Source: Gaoshiqia sp050178015 (GTDB lineage: Bacteria > Bacteroidota > Bacteroidia > Bacteroidales > Prolixibacteraceae). From it: a DNA stretch of 64,000 nucleotides. The stretch is from contig JBFXGM010000017.1 in NCBI GenBank assembly GCA_050178015.1, forward strand, positions 44,752 to 108,751, written 5' to 3'. Every line of letters starts with the position of its first letter. The first letter of the stretch is position 1. Of the stretch, positions 44,831 to 54,034 are shown piece by piece. The notes under the pieces are model-generated. The model was not told the origin of the DNA, searched no databases, and saw nothing but the letters and a program-made list of their open reading frames with translations. The translations under genes were made by a program, and so were the position numbers.

Positions 44831-45748
44831 ATGCCATTAAATATTCCGGATAAACTACCGGCCATTGAGTTGTTGCTCAAGGAAAACATTTTTGTGATTG
44901 ACGAAACCCGGGCAGCGCATCAGGATATCCGCCCGTTGAAAATTGTTATTCTTAACCTGATGCCCTTGAAAATTACGACAGAAACTGATTTGCTGCGGGT
45001 ACTGTCCAATTCACCGCTGCAGATTGAAATTGATTTCCTGAAAATCAAGGATCACGAGCATAAAAACACGCCGGCAGAGCACATGAGGATGTTTTATAAA
45101 ACGTTTGACCAGATAAAAAACAAAAAGTATGATGGCATGATCATTACCGGTGCCCCGGTGGAGCATTTACCATTTGAGGAAGTAACCTATTGGGGTGAAA
45201 TGAAGGAAATCCTGGATTGGTCGGTTCATCATGTAACGTCGTCGTTTTTTATTTGTTGGGCATCGCAAGCTGCCTTATTTCATTTTTATGGCATACCGAA
45301 ATATCCGTTAAGCAAAAAAATGTTCGGCGTGTTCAAGCACCAGGTATCGGACAATAAACTGCCTATTTTCAGGGGGTTCGACGATGAATATTACGTGCCC
45401 CATTCGCGCCATACCGAAATCAGGGCAGAGGACATCGTTAAGGTTTCCGAATTGGAAATCATTTCGTCATCCGAAGATTCCGGGGTGAACATGGTGATGG
45501 CCAAAAACGGGCGTCAGATTTTTATCACCGGACATGCCGAGTATTCCCGCGATACATTAGATCATGAATACAAACGGGATTTATCAAAAAACCTGCCTAT
45601 CGGGATTCCCAAAAATTATTACCCCGATGACGATCCGGAAAAGAAACCGGTGCTGAGATGGAGGTCGGCTGCCAACCTGCTGTTTAATAATTGGCTGAAC
45701 TATTACGTGTACCAGGAAACACCCTACAATTTAGAGGATATTAGTTAG
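44831..45748 (+). CDS. metA: Homoserine O-acetyltransferase, MetA family
   Basis: This 305-residue MetA-family (HTS) protein has the nucleophile in FFICWASQAAL (C142). Position 111 is glutamate in ITGAPVEHLPFEEV. Work on Bacillus cereus MetA showed that Glu111 selects acetyl-CoA and Gly111 succinyl-CoA, so this enzyme should make O-acetylhomoserine, which suits the adjacent metY. The ATG at 44831 yields the normal MPLNIP start. It lies beyond a hairpin-rich repeat and may have separate expression. Confidence 0.93.
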   Translation: MPLNIPDKLPAIELLLKENIFVIDETRAAHQDIRPLKIVILNLMPLKITTETDLLRVLSNSPLQIEIDFLKIKDHEHKNTPAEHMRMFYKTFDQIKNKKYDGMIITGAPVEHLPFEEVTYWGEMKEILDWSVHHVTSSFFICWASQAALFHFYGIPKYPLSKKMFGVFKHQVSDNKLPIFRGFDDEYYVPHSRHTEIRAEDIVKVSELEIISSSEDSGVNMVMAKNGRQIFITGHAEYSRDTLDHEYKRDLSKNLPIGIPKNYYPDDDPEKKPVLRWRSAANLLFNNWLNYYVYQETPYNLEDIS

Positions 45749-45902
45749 AAAAGTAAAAAGGGAAAAGTCAACGATCATAAGAATTTTGGTTTTGAGGACG
45801 GGGGAATTTATTTCACTGTAGCAGTTGGCATGTCCCTGAATTATAAATCTTGGAAGGCCGGTTCTTCGAAAATGTGTAATTTTAAGAAACCAAAAATGCA
45901 AC

Positions 45903-46565
45903 ATGATGGCTGAACCAAAAAAATTAGCAATCGTTTTGTCCGGCTGTGGGGTGTTTGATGGCGCCGAAATTCATGAAGCAACCCTTACCATGCTGGCTGT
46001 CGCACATGCGGGGGCACAATACGAAATTTTTGCCCCCAATATTCCGCAGGCCCACGTTATCAACCACCTTACCGGTGAAGTGACAGGCGAAAACCGCAAT
46101 GTGTTGGTTGAATCGGCCCGGATCGCCCGTGGAAAAATCAAAGACCTGAAAGATTATACACCTGCAGGTTTTGACGCGCTGATCTTTCCGGGCGGGTTTG
46201 GGGTCGCTAAAAACCTGAGCACTTTTGCCTTTGACGGGCCCGATTGTACGGTAAATGCTGATGTTGAAAAGGCTGTTAAGGCCACAGCTGATGCCGGGAA
46301 ACCGATCGGGGCATTGTGCATTTCGCCGGTTGTAATTGCCAAAATTCTGGGCGATGCCGAAGTGACCATTGGGCAGGACCGTGACACCGCTGAAGCAATA
46401 AAAAAGCTGGGCGGAAAGCATATCCCTTCTTCTCACGGAGATGTAGTGGTCGATCCAAGGTATAAGTTGGTAACCTCGCCCTGCTACATGCTCGATGCCA
46501 CCATCGAGCAGATTTACGATGGCGCTAAAAATGTCGTAGAGACGATCCTTAACTTGATCGGTTAA
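45903..46565 (+). CDS. elbB: ElbB-type DJ-1/PfpI-superfamily glyoxalase
   Basis: This 220-residue protein opens with LAIVLSGCGVFDGAEIHE, the ElbB signature. It keeps the PGGFGVAKNLS segment near residue 98 and the nucleophile-elbow cysteine in ALCISPVV near 138. E. coli ElbB has glyoxalase activity in vitro and was linked loosely to isoprenoid synthesis. Two adjacent ATGs (45903 and 45906) are equally possible starts. It is monocistronic with its own terminator. Confidence 0.92.
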   Translation: MMAEPKKLAIVLSGCGVFDGAEIHEATLTMLAVAHAGAQYEIFAPNIPQAHVINHLTGEVTGENRNVLVESARIARGKIKDLKDYTPAGFDALIFPGGFGVAKNLSTFAFDGPDCTVNADVEKAVKATADAGKPIGALCISPVVIAKILGDAEVTIGQDRDTAEAIKKLGGKHIPSSHGDVVVDPRYKLVTSPCYMLDATIEQIYDGAKNVVETILNLIG

Positions 46566-46578
46566 CAGAATGGAAGAG

Positions 46579-46614
46579 GAGCTGATGTGACTGAAAGCAT
46601 CAGCTCTTTTTTTT
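46579..46614 (+). terminator. Intrinsic terminator after elbB
   Basis: GAGCTGATG (46579-46587) pairs with CATCAGCTC (46598-46606) and is followed by eight T's. Confidence 0.92.
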
Positions 46615-46770
46615 GGCACATAATCAGAATTAGGGATTGTATTATCTTCTAATAGTGCGGATTAGGAAGCATTTCCAATACATTCTTAACATTAAATTTA
46701 AATACACCCTGCCTTTGCTTAGATCACTTTTAAATAACCTTCTTTCCAAAGCCTTTCATCTTTAAATTTC

Positions 46771-46778
46771 TATATTTG
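46771..46778 (+). promoter_or_regulatory. TAnnTTTG box upstream of the CoA-transferase gene
   Basis: TATATTTG lies 39 bp before the ATG at 46818. A -33 element at proper spacing is not evident. Confidence 0.5.
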
Positions 46779-46817
46779 CCGCAAATTTCAGAGCGCAATC
46801 TATTCTAATTCACAATT

Positions 46818-48131
46818 ATGAAACAAATCAAATACGTTACACCCGAAGAGGCTGTAAAAGTGATAAAATCCGGCGATCGTGTTCATCTAAGTAGTGTGGC
46901 TGTTACGCCCCATACCCTTATAAAACCGATGGTTGAACGCGGACGTAACGGAGAACTTTATGATGTAAAAATCCAACACATCCACGTTGAAGGCAAAGTA
47001 GAATATGCCAATCCTGAGTTTGAGGGAGTTTTCGTAGCCGAACAATTCTTTGTTGGCGGAAACCTGCGTAAACAAACGCAAGCCGGTTATGCCGATTATA
47101 TTCCTGTTTTCCTCAGCGAAACCCAAAAACTGATCCGCGAAGGATACACAAAAGTGAATGTGGCCATGATCATGTGTTCCACTCCCGATAAACACGGCTT
47201 CGTGTCGTTGGGGACTTCGGTTGACGCAACCCTGGCTGCCGTGCAAACTGCCGATGTGGTGATCGCTGCCGTAAACCCGAACGTACCTCGCGCTTGGGGC
47301 GATGCCATGATCCACATCAACGAGATTGACATTTTCGTGGAAGACAGCATTGAACTGTATGCTCACGACATGGCGCCTTTATCAGAAACTGAAATCGCCA
47401 TTGGTAAAAATGTGGCCGAACTGGTTGAAGATGGCGCTTGTCTGCAAATGGGCATTGGCGGTATTCCAAATGCCGTTCTGGCTCAGCTGGGCAACCACAA
47501 AGATTTGGGGGTACACACCGAAATGTTTGCTGACGGTATTTTGCCGCTTGTTGAAAAAGGCATCGTTAACGGTAAACATAAAAACCTCGACCGTGGTAAA
47601 ATGGTCGCTTCGTTCCTGATGGGAACAAAAGAGTTGTACGACTTTATTGACGACAACCCCATGGTTGCCATGATGGATGTAGGTTACACCAACAGTGTTG
47701 CCGTCATTCGCCAGTTAGACAAAGTTACCGCTATCAACTCTGCTTTGGCCATCGACCTGACCGGTCAGGTTTGTGCAGATTCAATCGGTACAACACACTA
47801 TTCAGGTGTTGGCGGCCAGATTGACTTCATCCGTGGTGCCGGATACTCAAAAGGCGGAAAGCCAATTATTGCGATCCCTTCGGTTACTGCTAAAGGCGTT
47901 TCCAAAATCAGCCCCATTTTGTTGCCGGGCTCAGGAGTAGTTAGTACCCGTGCCAATATGCACTGGATCGTTACCGAATACGGTGCTGTCAACCTGTATG
48001 GAAAAACCTTGCAGGAAAGGGCAAAACTGCTGATTTCGATTTCTCATCCGGAGCATCGCGAGGCGCTGGATAAAGCTGCTTTTGAACGCTTTGGACCTCA
48101 TTTCCATTTTGTTGGAAAAGCGACTGTTTAA
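46818..48131 (+). CDS. Acetyl-CoA hydrolase/transferase family CoA-transferase
   Basis: This 437-residue protein belongs to the class I CoA-transferases of the AbfT/Cat1 type. The N-terminal half holds KSGDRVHLSSVAVTP. The catalytic glutamate lies in GVHTEMFADG near residue 235, and GVGGQIDFIRGA near 335 is the conserved CoA-oxyanion segment. Likely acceptors are acetate, propionate, succinate or 4-hydroxybutyrate. The next operon makes propionyl-CoA, so propionyl-CoA:succinate transfer is the most attractive role (inference). Confidence 0.88.
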   Translation: MKQIKYVTPEEAVKVIKSGDRVHLSSVAVTPHTLIKPMVERGRNGELYDVKIQHIHVEGKVEYANPEFEGVFVAEQFFVGGNLRKQTQAGYADYIPVFLSETQKLIREGYTKVNVAMIMCSTPDKHGFVSLGTSVDATLAAVQTADVVIAAVNPNVPRAWGDAMIHINEIDIFVEDSIELYAHDMAPLSETEIAIGKNVAELVEDGACLQMGIGGIPNAVLAQLGNHKDLGVHTEMFADGILPLVEKGIVNGKHKNLDRGKMVASFLMGTKELYDFIDDNPMVAMMDVGYTNSVAVIRQLDKVTAINSALAIDLTGQVCADSIGTTHYSGVGGQIDFIRGAGYSKGGKPIIAIPSVTAKGVSKISPILLPGSGVVSTRANMHWIVTEYGAVNLYGKTLQERAKLLISISHPEHREALDKAAFERFGPHFHFVGKATV

Positions 48132-48146
48132 AACAATAAATGATAC

Positions 48147-48172
48147 AGGCAGGCGGAAGGCCTGCCTTTTTT
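48147..48172 (+). terminator. Intrinsic terminator after the CoA-transferase gene
   Basis: AGGCAGGC (48147-48154) pairs with GCCTGCCT (48160-48167) around a five-base loop, with a T-tail. Confidence 0.9.
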
Positions 48173-48370
48173 ACAAATACATATTAACCGTTAACTGATT
48201 AGACAGGAACTTTTAGTCGATAAAATCATCATTTCAAGGATCCTGCACAAAATTCCGCACATATAATTTCGAATTTTTGAGCTTTTTGTTAGAAAAAATT
48301 TTTATCAAGTTTATCTGTGCGATCTTAAATACTGAAAGCATTTTTTTATAACAATTTAATATCATAACAA

Positions 48371-48772
48371 ATGGATATATCACATATCGAACACATTGGA
48401 ATCGCTGTCAACAGCTTGGAAGAGGCGATTCCGTATTATGAAAATATTCTGGGTTTAACATGCTACGCAGTGGAAGAAGTGGCTGACCAGAAAGTAAAAA
48501 CAGCCTTCTTTAAAGTGGGTGACACCAAAATCGAATTATTGGAATCAACCGATCCGGAAGGCCCGATTGGAAAATTTATCGAAAAGAAAGGGCAGGGGAT
48601 TCATCACCTGGCATTTGCGGTCAGCAATGTCAACGAAGCTCTGAGCGAGGTGCAGGAAAAAGGCGTTGCTGCCATCGATAAAACCGGTCGTAAAGGCGCA
48701 GAAGGCTTAAATATCGGGTTCCTTCATCCCAAAGCAACTTTAGGCGTATTAACTGAACTTTGTTCAGAATAA
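48371..48772 (+). CDS. mce: Methylmalonyl-CoA epimerase
   Basis: This 133-residue glyoxalase-fold protein has the metal histidines in IEHIGIAV and IHHLAFAV and the metal glutamate in VLTELCSE at the end. It interconverts (R)- and (S)-methylmalonyl-CoA, linking the B12-dependent mutase to the decarboxylase encoded next. It is first in a five-gene operon, 29 bp before mmdA. Confidence 0.95.
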   Translation: MDISHIEHIGIAVNSLEEAIPYYENILGLTCYAVEEVADQKVKTAFFKVGDTKIELLESTDPEGPIGKFIEKKGQGIHHLAFAVSNVNEALSEVQEKGVAAIDKTGRKGAEGLNIGFLHPKATLGVLTELCSE

Positions 48773-48801
48773 ATTTCAACTACAACTATCAAATATCAAC
48801 A

Positions 48802-50361
48802 ATGAATAATCACGATAAAATTAAACAACTCATTGACCTCCGCGCAGAGGCCAAATTGGGGGGTGGCGAGAAACGAATCGAAGCTCAACACCAAAAAGGA
48901 AAATTAACTGCCCGCGAACGGATCGACTTGCTGTTGGATGAAGGCAGTTTCGAAGAATTCGACATGTTTATTACTCACCGTTGTGACAACTTCGGAATCG
49001 AAAAAACTAAAATTTTGGGCGACGGCGTTGTTACCGGACAAGGTACTATCGATGGTCGTATCGTGTATGTTTTTTCTCAGGATTTCACGGTTTTCGGCGG
49101 TTCGCTGTCTGAAACATTTGCACAGAAAATATGCAAAGTGATGGATATGGCGCTGAAAGTTGGCGCTCCGCTGATCGGGATCAACGATTCTGGTGGCGCC
49201 CGTATCCAGGAAGGTGTAACCGCTTTGGCCGGTTATGCTGAAATTTTTGAACGCAACATCATGGCCTCGGGTGTAATCCCGCAGATTTCGGCCATTTTTG
49301 GCCCTTGCGCCGGTGGTGCGGTTTATTCACCTGCGCTGACCGATTACATCATCATGAGCAAAGATACCAGCTACATGTTTGTGACCGGCCCTAAAGTGGT
49401 GAAAACAGTTACTGGCGAGGATGTTACCGATGAGCAATTGGGTGGAGCTAGCGTACATGGTTCTAAATCGGGCGTGTCTCATTTTATTGCTGAAGATGAA
49501 CCGGAAGGCATCGCGTTGATCCGCAAACTGTTGAGTTATTTGCCTCAGAACAACCTCGAAGATGCCCCGCTTGCTCCGTGCGACGACCCAATCGACCGTT
49601 TGGATGACTTTCTGAACGAGGTCATTCCGGATAATCCGAACAAGCCATATGATGTTAAAGATGTCATTCATTCAATAACCGACTACAACGAATTTTTGGA
49701 AGTTCACCGGAACTACGCCCAGAACATTGTTGTAGGTTTTGCCCGTTTCAACGGTATCTCAACCGGTATTGTAGCCAACCAGCCAAACTACCTGGCCGGG
49801 GTGCTCGATATCAATGCCTCACGTAAAGCAGCCCGCTTTGTGCGTTTTTGCGATGCTTTCAACATTCCAATCGTAACCTTGGTTGATGTGCCCGGATTTT
49901 TGCCAGGAACAGCTCAGGAATACGGCGGCATTATCACGCACGGTGCCAAGTTATTGTTTGCGTATGGAGAGGCTACTGTTCCTAAAGTGACCGTTATCCT
50001 GCGTAAATCATACGGTGGTGCCTATTGTGTGATGAGCTCCAAGCATTTGCGTGGCGACATCAACTACTCGTGGCCAACCGGCGAAATTGCCGTCATGGGT
50101 CCCAAAGGAGCTATTGAAGTGCTGCAAAGCAAGAAAATTCGCGAGATCGAAAACGATCAGGAACGCAATGCCTTTGTTGCTCAAGCTGAAGAAGAGTACA
50201 AAGATAAATTCGCGAATCCATATAACGCGGCCAGATATGGTTACATCGATGATGTGATTGAACCGCGCAATACCCGTTTCCGGATTATCCGCGCCCTTCA
50301 GACTTTGGCAACGAAAAAAGACGTTATGCCTCCGAAAAAACATACCAATATTCCATTATAA
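48802..50361 (+). CDS. mmdA: Methylmalonyl-CoA decarboxylase, carboxyltransferase (alpha) subunit
   Basis: This protein of about 519 residues is an acyl-CoA carboxyltransferase: KLTARERIDLLLD near residue 35, GINDSGGARIQEG near 120, and the second oxyanion site GGAYCVMSSKHLRGD near 410. It transfers CO2 from methylmalonyl-CoA to biotin on MmdC. Neighbouring membrane subunits decide for decarboxylase rather than propionyl-CoA carboxylase. The ATG at 48802 is used; a longer frame from 48760 would overlap mce. Confidence 0.95.
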   Translation: MNNHDKIKQLIDLRAEAKLGGGEKRIEAQHQKGKLTARERIDLLLDEGSFEEFDMFITHRCDNFGIEKTKILGDGVVTGQGTIDGRIVYVFSQDFTVFGGSLSETFAQKICKVMDMALKVGAPLIGINDSGGARIQEGVTALAGYAEIFERNIMASGVIPQISAIFGPCAGGAVYSPALTDYIIMSKDTSYMFVTGPKVVKTVTGEDVTDEQLGGASVHGSKSGVSHFIAEDEPEGIALIRKLLSYLPQNNLEDAPLAPCDDPIDRLDDFLNEVIPDNPNKPYDVKDVIHSITDYNEFLEVHRNYAQNIVVGFARFNGISTGIVANQPNYLAGVLDINASRKAARFVRFCDAFNIPIVTLVDVPGFLPGTAQEYGGIITHGAKLLFAYGEATVPKVTVILRKSYGGAYCVMSSKHLRGDINYSWPTGEIAVMGPKGAIEVLQSKKIREIENDQERNAFVAQAEEEYKDKFANPYNAARYGYIDDVIEPRNTRFRIIRALQTLATKKDVMPPKKHTNIPL

Positions 50362-50370
50362 AAAACGACC

Positions 50371-51258
50371 ATGCAAAAGAGAATTAAACAGCTATTTGCC
50401 GGGATTGTCGTTTTACTGCTGGTTGTGGCGGGCCATTCGCTGAATGCGCAAAACGCCTCCGACTTGCGTTTTAATGAAGTTCTGGTATTTAACGAATCCA
50501 ACTACGTTGACGAATACGGTGAACGCAGCGGCTGGATTGAGATCACCAACTCCTCGTATAGTAGCATCAATATTGGCGGCTGCTTTATCACCGACGACCT
50601 GAATAATCCGACAAAATACTGGATTCCGACAGGTACGCCCGAAACTGCTATGGCGCCAAGGGGATTTATCGTATTTTTTGCCGATAACCATCCAAGTAGG
50701 GGGATTTTCCACCTGAATTTTAGTTTGGACAACGGAAAAACCATTGCCTTGTTTGATGCCAATGGCCGCACCATGCTCGATAAATTGGAAATTGGCAGTG
50801 GACATCAGCCTGATATTTCTTATGCCCGCCTTAGCCCCGAATCAAGCGAATGGGAATTCAAGGAAAAAACCACGCCGGGGTCTAATAACGACCACAGTCG
50901 GCAAGCATCTTCCGGTGAAAAATTTGTTGAAATGGACCCAATTGGCTTTGGGATGACCCTTGTGGCCATGTTTGTTGTATTTTCGGCGCTGGCCCTGCTT
51001 TATGTCTTTTATAAACTTGTGGGACGTCAATTTACAAGCACTAAGAAGGCAAAATTAAAAGTTGGTGAAGTTGCAGCGGCGGTTCCTTCAGAAGTGGAAA
51101 TTTCGGGTGAATTGAATGCCGCCATTGCTATGGCCCTGTATTTATACCAAACCGAAATGCACGACTTCGAAAATACCGTGCTGACCATGAAAAAGGTTTC
51201 CAGGACTTATTCGCCCTGGAGTTCAAAAATTTACACATTAAGAAAAACTCCCCGCTAA
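50371..51258 (+). CDS. OadG-type gamma subunit fused to an N-terminal lamin-tail domain
   Basis: This 295-residue protein has a signal peptide ending near AQNAS and a lamin-tail-like domain (about 29-172; LRFNEVLVFNESN, GWIEITNSS, NIGGCFITDD). A single membrane helix (191-216) follows, with an OadG-type cytoplasmic tail whose end, YSPWSSKIYTLR, matches Bacteroidota OadG proteins. OadG assembles the Na+-pumping decarboxylase and binds zinc. Usual OadG is about 80 residues, so this is a large extracytoplasmic addition of unknown role. Confidence 0.8.
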   Translation: MQKRIKQLFAGIVVLLLVVAGHSLNAQNASDLRFNEVLVFNESNYVDEYGERSGWIEITNSSYSSINIGGCFITDDLNNPTKYWIPTGTPETAMAPRGFIVFFADNHPSRGIFHLNFSLDNGKTIALFDANGRTMLDKLEIGSGHQPDISYARLSPESSEWEFKEKTTPGSNNDHSRQASSGEKFVEMDPIGFGMTLVAMFVVFSALALLYVFYKLVGRQFTSTKKAKLKVGEVAAAVPSEVEISGELNAAIAMALYLYQTEMHDFENTVLTMKKVSRTYSPWSSKIYTLRKTPR

Positions 51259-51271
51259 TAATCGTCAAAAA

Positions 51272-51715
51272 ATGAAAAAGTTTAAATTTATTATAAACGG
51301 CAACCAATACGAAACTGAGATTATCAATATTGAAGACAATATTGCTGAAATCGAAGTTAATGGTTCATTGTACAAAGTTGAAGTTGATAAGGAAATTAAA
51401 GCATCGAAAACGCCGAAACTGGTTCGTCCGAAAGCTATTCCTTCAACAGACACCCACCCTGCAGAAGCAAAAACCAGCAGCCCGTCGGCACCTAAAGGTG
51501 CAGGCAATATCAAGTCGCCGCTGCCAGGCGTTATCCTGGAAATTTTTGTAAAAGAGGGCGACAAGGTAGAAAGAGGACAAAAACTGTTGATGCTGGAAGC
51601 CATGAAAATGGAAAATAATATTGAAGCAGACAAAGCAGGCAAAATTATTTCAATCAAGGTTAACACCGGAGCTTCGGTCATGGAAGGTGACGTGTTAATG
51701 GTAATAGGAGAATAA
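51272..51715 (+). CDS. mmdC: Biotin carboxyl carrier subunit of methylmalonyl-CoA decarboxylase
   Basis: This 147-residue protein has an N-terminal KKFKFIINGNQYE domain, a Pro/Ala/Ser-rich flexible linker (about 50-75) and a C-terminal biotinyl domain. The modified lysine lies in the LEAMKMENNI motif near residue 113. It ferries carboxyl groups from MmdA to MmdB. It is 13 bp after the OadG gene and three bases before mmdB. Confidence 0.94.
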   Translation: MKKFKFIINGNQYETEIINIEDNIAEIEVNGSLYKVEVDKEIKASKTPKLVRPKAIPSTDTHPAEAKTSSPSAPKGAGNIKSPLPGVILEIFVKEGDKVERGQKLLMLEAMKMENNIEADKAGKIISIKVNTGASVMEGDVLMVIGE

Positions 51716-51718
51716 GAT

Positions 51719-52873
51719 ATGGGTACATTCGTAGATTTTATTATTGAAAACATTGCCCAGTTCTTCCAGTTTACCGCTTTTGCAAACATGACAGTCGGGC
51801 ACTTGTTCATGATCGCCATTGGCTTGGTGTTTATCTATCTGGCTATTGCAAAAGAGTTTGAACCCATGCTGCTGATCCCTATTGGCTTTGGTATCCTGGT
51901 TGGAAACGTGGCTTTTGCGCCTGGCTTTAAGATAGGCGTTTACGAATCCGGAAGTGTTTTAAACTACTTATATTTCGGCGTATCGCAAGGGGTTTATCCG
52001 CCTCTGATCTTCCTGGGGATTGGCGCAATGACCGACTTCTCCTCGCTGATCTCGAACCCGAAACTGATCTTAATTGGCGCTGCGGCCCAGTTTGGTATTT
52101 TCGGTGCATACTGTATTGCGCTTGCATTGGGCTTCAGCCCAACCGAAGCTGGTGCAATTGGCATCATTGGTGGCGCCGATGGCCCTACAGCGATCTTTAT
52201 TTCATCGAAACTGGCCCCAGACCTGATGGGCGCCATTGCCGTTTCGGCCTATTCATACATGGCCCTGGTACCTGTAATCCAGCCGCCTATTATGAAGTTG
52301 CTGACAAATAAGAGAGAGCGCTTGATCCGCATGAAACCGCCACGCGCAGTTTCCAAAACGGAAAAAGTCATCTTTGCCATCTCGGGGATGTTGCTCACCA
52401 CCTTTATTGTGCCGAGTGGTTTGCCCTTGCTGGGGATGCTCTTCTTCGGTAACTTACTGAAAGAATGTGGTGTTACAAAGCGTTTGGCTGACACGGCAAA
52501 AGGACCGCTAATCGATATTGTTACCATTTTGCTTGGCTTAACCGTTGGGGCATCAACTCAGGCAACAACTTTCCTGACCATGAAATCGGTCGGCATTTTC
52601 TTCCTGGGAGCGCTTTCATTTGTCATTGCAACCACGATGGGTGTCTTGTTTGTTAAATTCCTCAATTTATTTTTGAAAGAAGGAAACAAAATCAACCCGC
52701 TGATCGGTAACTCGGGCGTTTCTGCAGTTCCTGACAGTGCCCGTATTTCGCAGGTTATTGGTCTTCAATATGACAAAACAAACTATTTATTGATGCATGC
52801 CATGGGACCAAACGTGGCCGGTGTAATCGGTTCTGCCGTAGCTGCCGGTATCCTGTTGAGCTTTCTGATGTAA
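51719..52873 (+). CDS. mmdB: Na+-translocating decarboxylase beta subunit
   Basis: This 384-residue membrane protein has about 9-11 hydrophobic segments. The conserved GGADGPTAIF motif near residue 153 contains the aspartate implicated in Na+ transport and carboxybiotin decarboxylation. The second conserved region, near GNSGVSAVPDSAR, is around residue 325. It couples release of CO2 from biotin to Na+ export. It ends the operon before a clear terminator. Confidence 0.95.
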   Translation: MGTFVDFIIENIAQFFQFTAFANMTVGHLFMIAIGLVFIYLAIAKEFEPMLLIPIGFGILVGNVAFAPGFKIGVYESGSVLNYLYFGVSQGVYPPLIFLGIGAMTDFSSLISNPKLILIGAAAQFGIFGAYCIALALGFSPTEAGAIGIIGGADGPTAIFISSKLAPDLMGAIAVSAYSYMALVPVIQPPIMKLLTNKRERLIRMKPPRAVSKTEKVIFAISGMLLTTFIVPSGLPLLGMLFFGNLLKECGVTKRLADTAKGPLIDIVTILLGLTVGASTQATTFLTMKSVGIFFLGALSFVIATTMGVLFVKFLNLFLKEGNKINPLIGNSGVSAVPDSARISQVIGLQYDKTNYLLMHAMGPNVAGVIGSAVAAGILLSFLM

Positions 52874-52894
52874 TCTCGTTTTTACATGATAATC

Positions 52895-52928
52895 AAAAAG
52901 CTTCTCTTCCCGAAAGAGGAGCTTTTTT
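52895..52928 (+). terminator. Intrinsic terminator after the mmd operon
   Basis: AAGCTTCTCTT pairs with AAGAGGAGCTT (one G-U) around a short loop, with a run of seven T's. Confidence 0.9.
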
Positions 52929-52964
52929 TGTATCATTGCATAAACCAATTCAAAACGGATAACC

Positions 52965-53723
52965 ATGAAGAAAATCGTTTCAGCGCTTATGATCGTTTTA
53001 CTGACCAATTCAGCTTTTCCGCAAGACAACAAAGAACTTCCGCCACCACAGCTTAATGTGTTGGTATTTTCGAAAACCAGTGGCTTTCGCCACAATTCAA
53101 TTGCCAACGGACTTAAAATGATGAGTGAGTTGGCTCAGGAAAGCAACTGGAACCTTACCACTACCGAAAACAGTAAGTTATTCACGACCGATTTTTTAAT
53201 GAATTTTGATGTGGTTGTGTTTTTAAATCCCACCGGTGATGTATTGAACAACAACCAACAAAAAGCATTCACCAGTTTTATGAATACGGGAAAAGGATTT
53301 GTAGGGATCCACGCGGCAGCCGACTGTGAGTACGACTGGGACTGGTTTGGTAAGCTAAATGGCGCTTATTTCCTGACCCATCCGCCTGCACAAGAAGGGA
53401 CCGTGATTTTTGAGGATACCAACCACCCGGCCATGGAAGTCTTTAAAGGCATGAAATCTTATACGACCTTTGACGAATGGTATTCGTTCAAGGCAAATCC
53501 ACGTGAAAAGGTAAACGTACTGGCCCGTTTGGACGAATCATCCATAAAAAAAGCGGACAATGACAAGTGGAAAATGGGCGACCATCCGCTGATTTGGTGG
53601 CAGGAATATGATGGTATCCGTTCGTTTTATACGGTTTTTGGACATACGCCGGAAGCGTTCGATGATGTAAAGGTGAAAAAACACATTTCCGATGCCGTGG
53701 AATGGGCAGGGAAAAGAAAATAA
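52965..53723 (+). CDS. ThuA-domain protein, exported
   Basis: This 252-residue protein has a signal peptide (to about AFPQD) and a single ThuA domain with a class I glutamine-amidotransferase-like fold. Motifs are LVFSKTSGFRHNSI near residue 27, GIHAAADCEYDW near 108 and THPPAQEGTV. ThuA proteins occur in carbohydrate-use loci of Bacteroidota; some relatives act on 3-keto-glycosides or trehalose, but no activity can be assigned here. It is monocistronic. Confidence 0.85.
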   Translation: MKKIVSALMIVLLTNSAFPQDNKELPPPQLNVLVFSKTSGFRHNSIANGLKMMSELAQESNWNLTTTENSKLFTTDFLMNFDVVVFLNPTGDVLNNNQQKAFTSFMNTGKGFVGIHAAADCEYDWDWFGKLNGAYFLTHPPAQEGTVIFEDTNHPAMEVFKGMKSYTTFDEWYSFKANPREKVNVLARLDESSIKKADNDKWKMGDHPLIWWQEYDGIRSFYTVFGHTPEAFDDVKVKKHISDAVEWAGKRK

Positions 53724-53729
53724 AAGCAA

Positions 53730-53760
53730 AAACCGGATTCTGAGAGTCCGGTTTCTTTTT
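53730..53760 (+). terminator. Intrinsic terminator after the ThuA gene
   Basis: AAACCGGA (53730-53737) pairs with TCCGGTTT (53747-53754) and is followed by CTTTTT. Confidence 0.85.
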
Positions 53761-53763
53761 ATG

Positions 53764-53973
53764 CTACAAATTAAGTTTTCCCTGTGAATCTTGTGGTTGT
53801 GTGGCAAAAAACTCATCAACAATCGCATCTATCGTCAACAGGCATTTACCACAACTGGTGCCTGCGCGTGTGGCATATTGAATGTCGGAGGTGTCTTTTG
53901 CCCCCTTTTTCAATTCGTTGATGATTTCCTGTTCCGAAACCATGTTGCATATACAAACCAATCGGTTGCTCAT
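53764..53973 (-). CDS. BFD-like [2Fe-2S] protein
   Basis: This 69-residue protein has the bacterioferritin-associated-ferredoxin cysteine pattern: CxC at residues 7-9 (VCICN) and CxxC at 41-44 (TSCGKC), about 32 residues apart. Such small proteins donate electrons, for example to release iron from bacterioferritin, or serve as domains of larger oxidoreductases. No bacterioferritin is nearby. It is 62 bp downstream of the HD-domain gene on the same strand. Confidence 0.85.
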   Translation of the reverse strand: MSNRLVCICNMVSEQEIINELKKGAKDTSDIQYATRAGTSCGKCLLTIDAIVDEFFATQPQDSQGKLNL

Positions 53974-54034
53974 ATCTCAATCTTCTTGCCGTTTCCCGGG
54001 TGTGTATTTATACGGTCACTCGAAACGGATATTT

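Noticed and set aside
45924..46619. 231-codon minus-strand frame opposite elbB
   Set aside because: Antisense shadow; ElbB on the plus strand has clear signatures and its own terminator.
48802..52873. Propionyl-CoA carboxylase rather than methylmalonyl-CoA decarboxylase
   Set aside because: No biotin carboxylase gene is present, while the OadG-type and Na+-pumping beta subunits are, which fits the decarboxylase.
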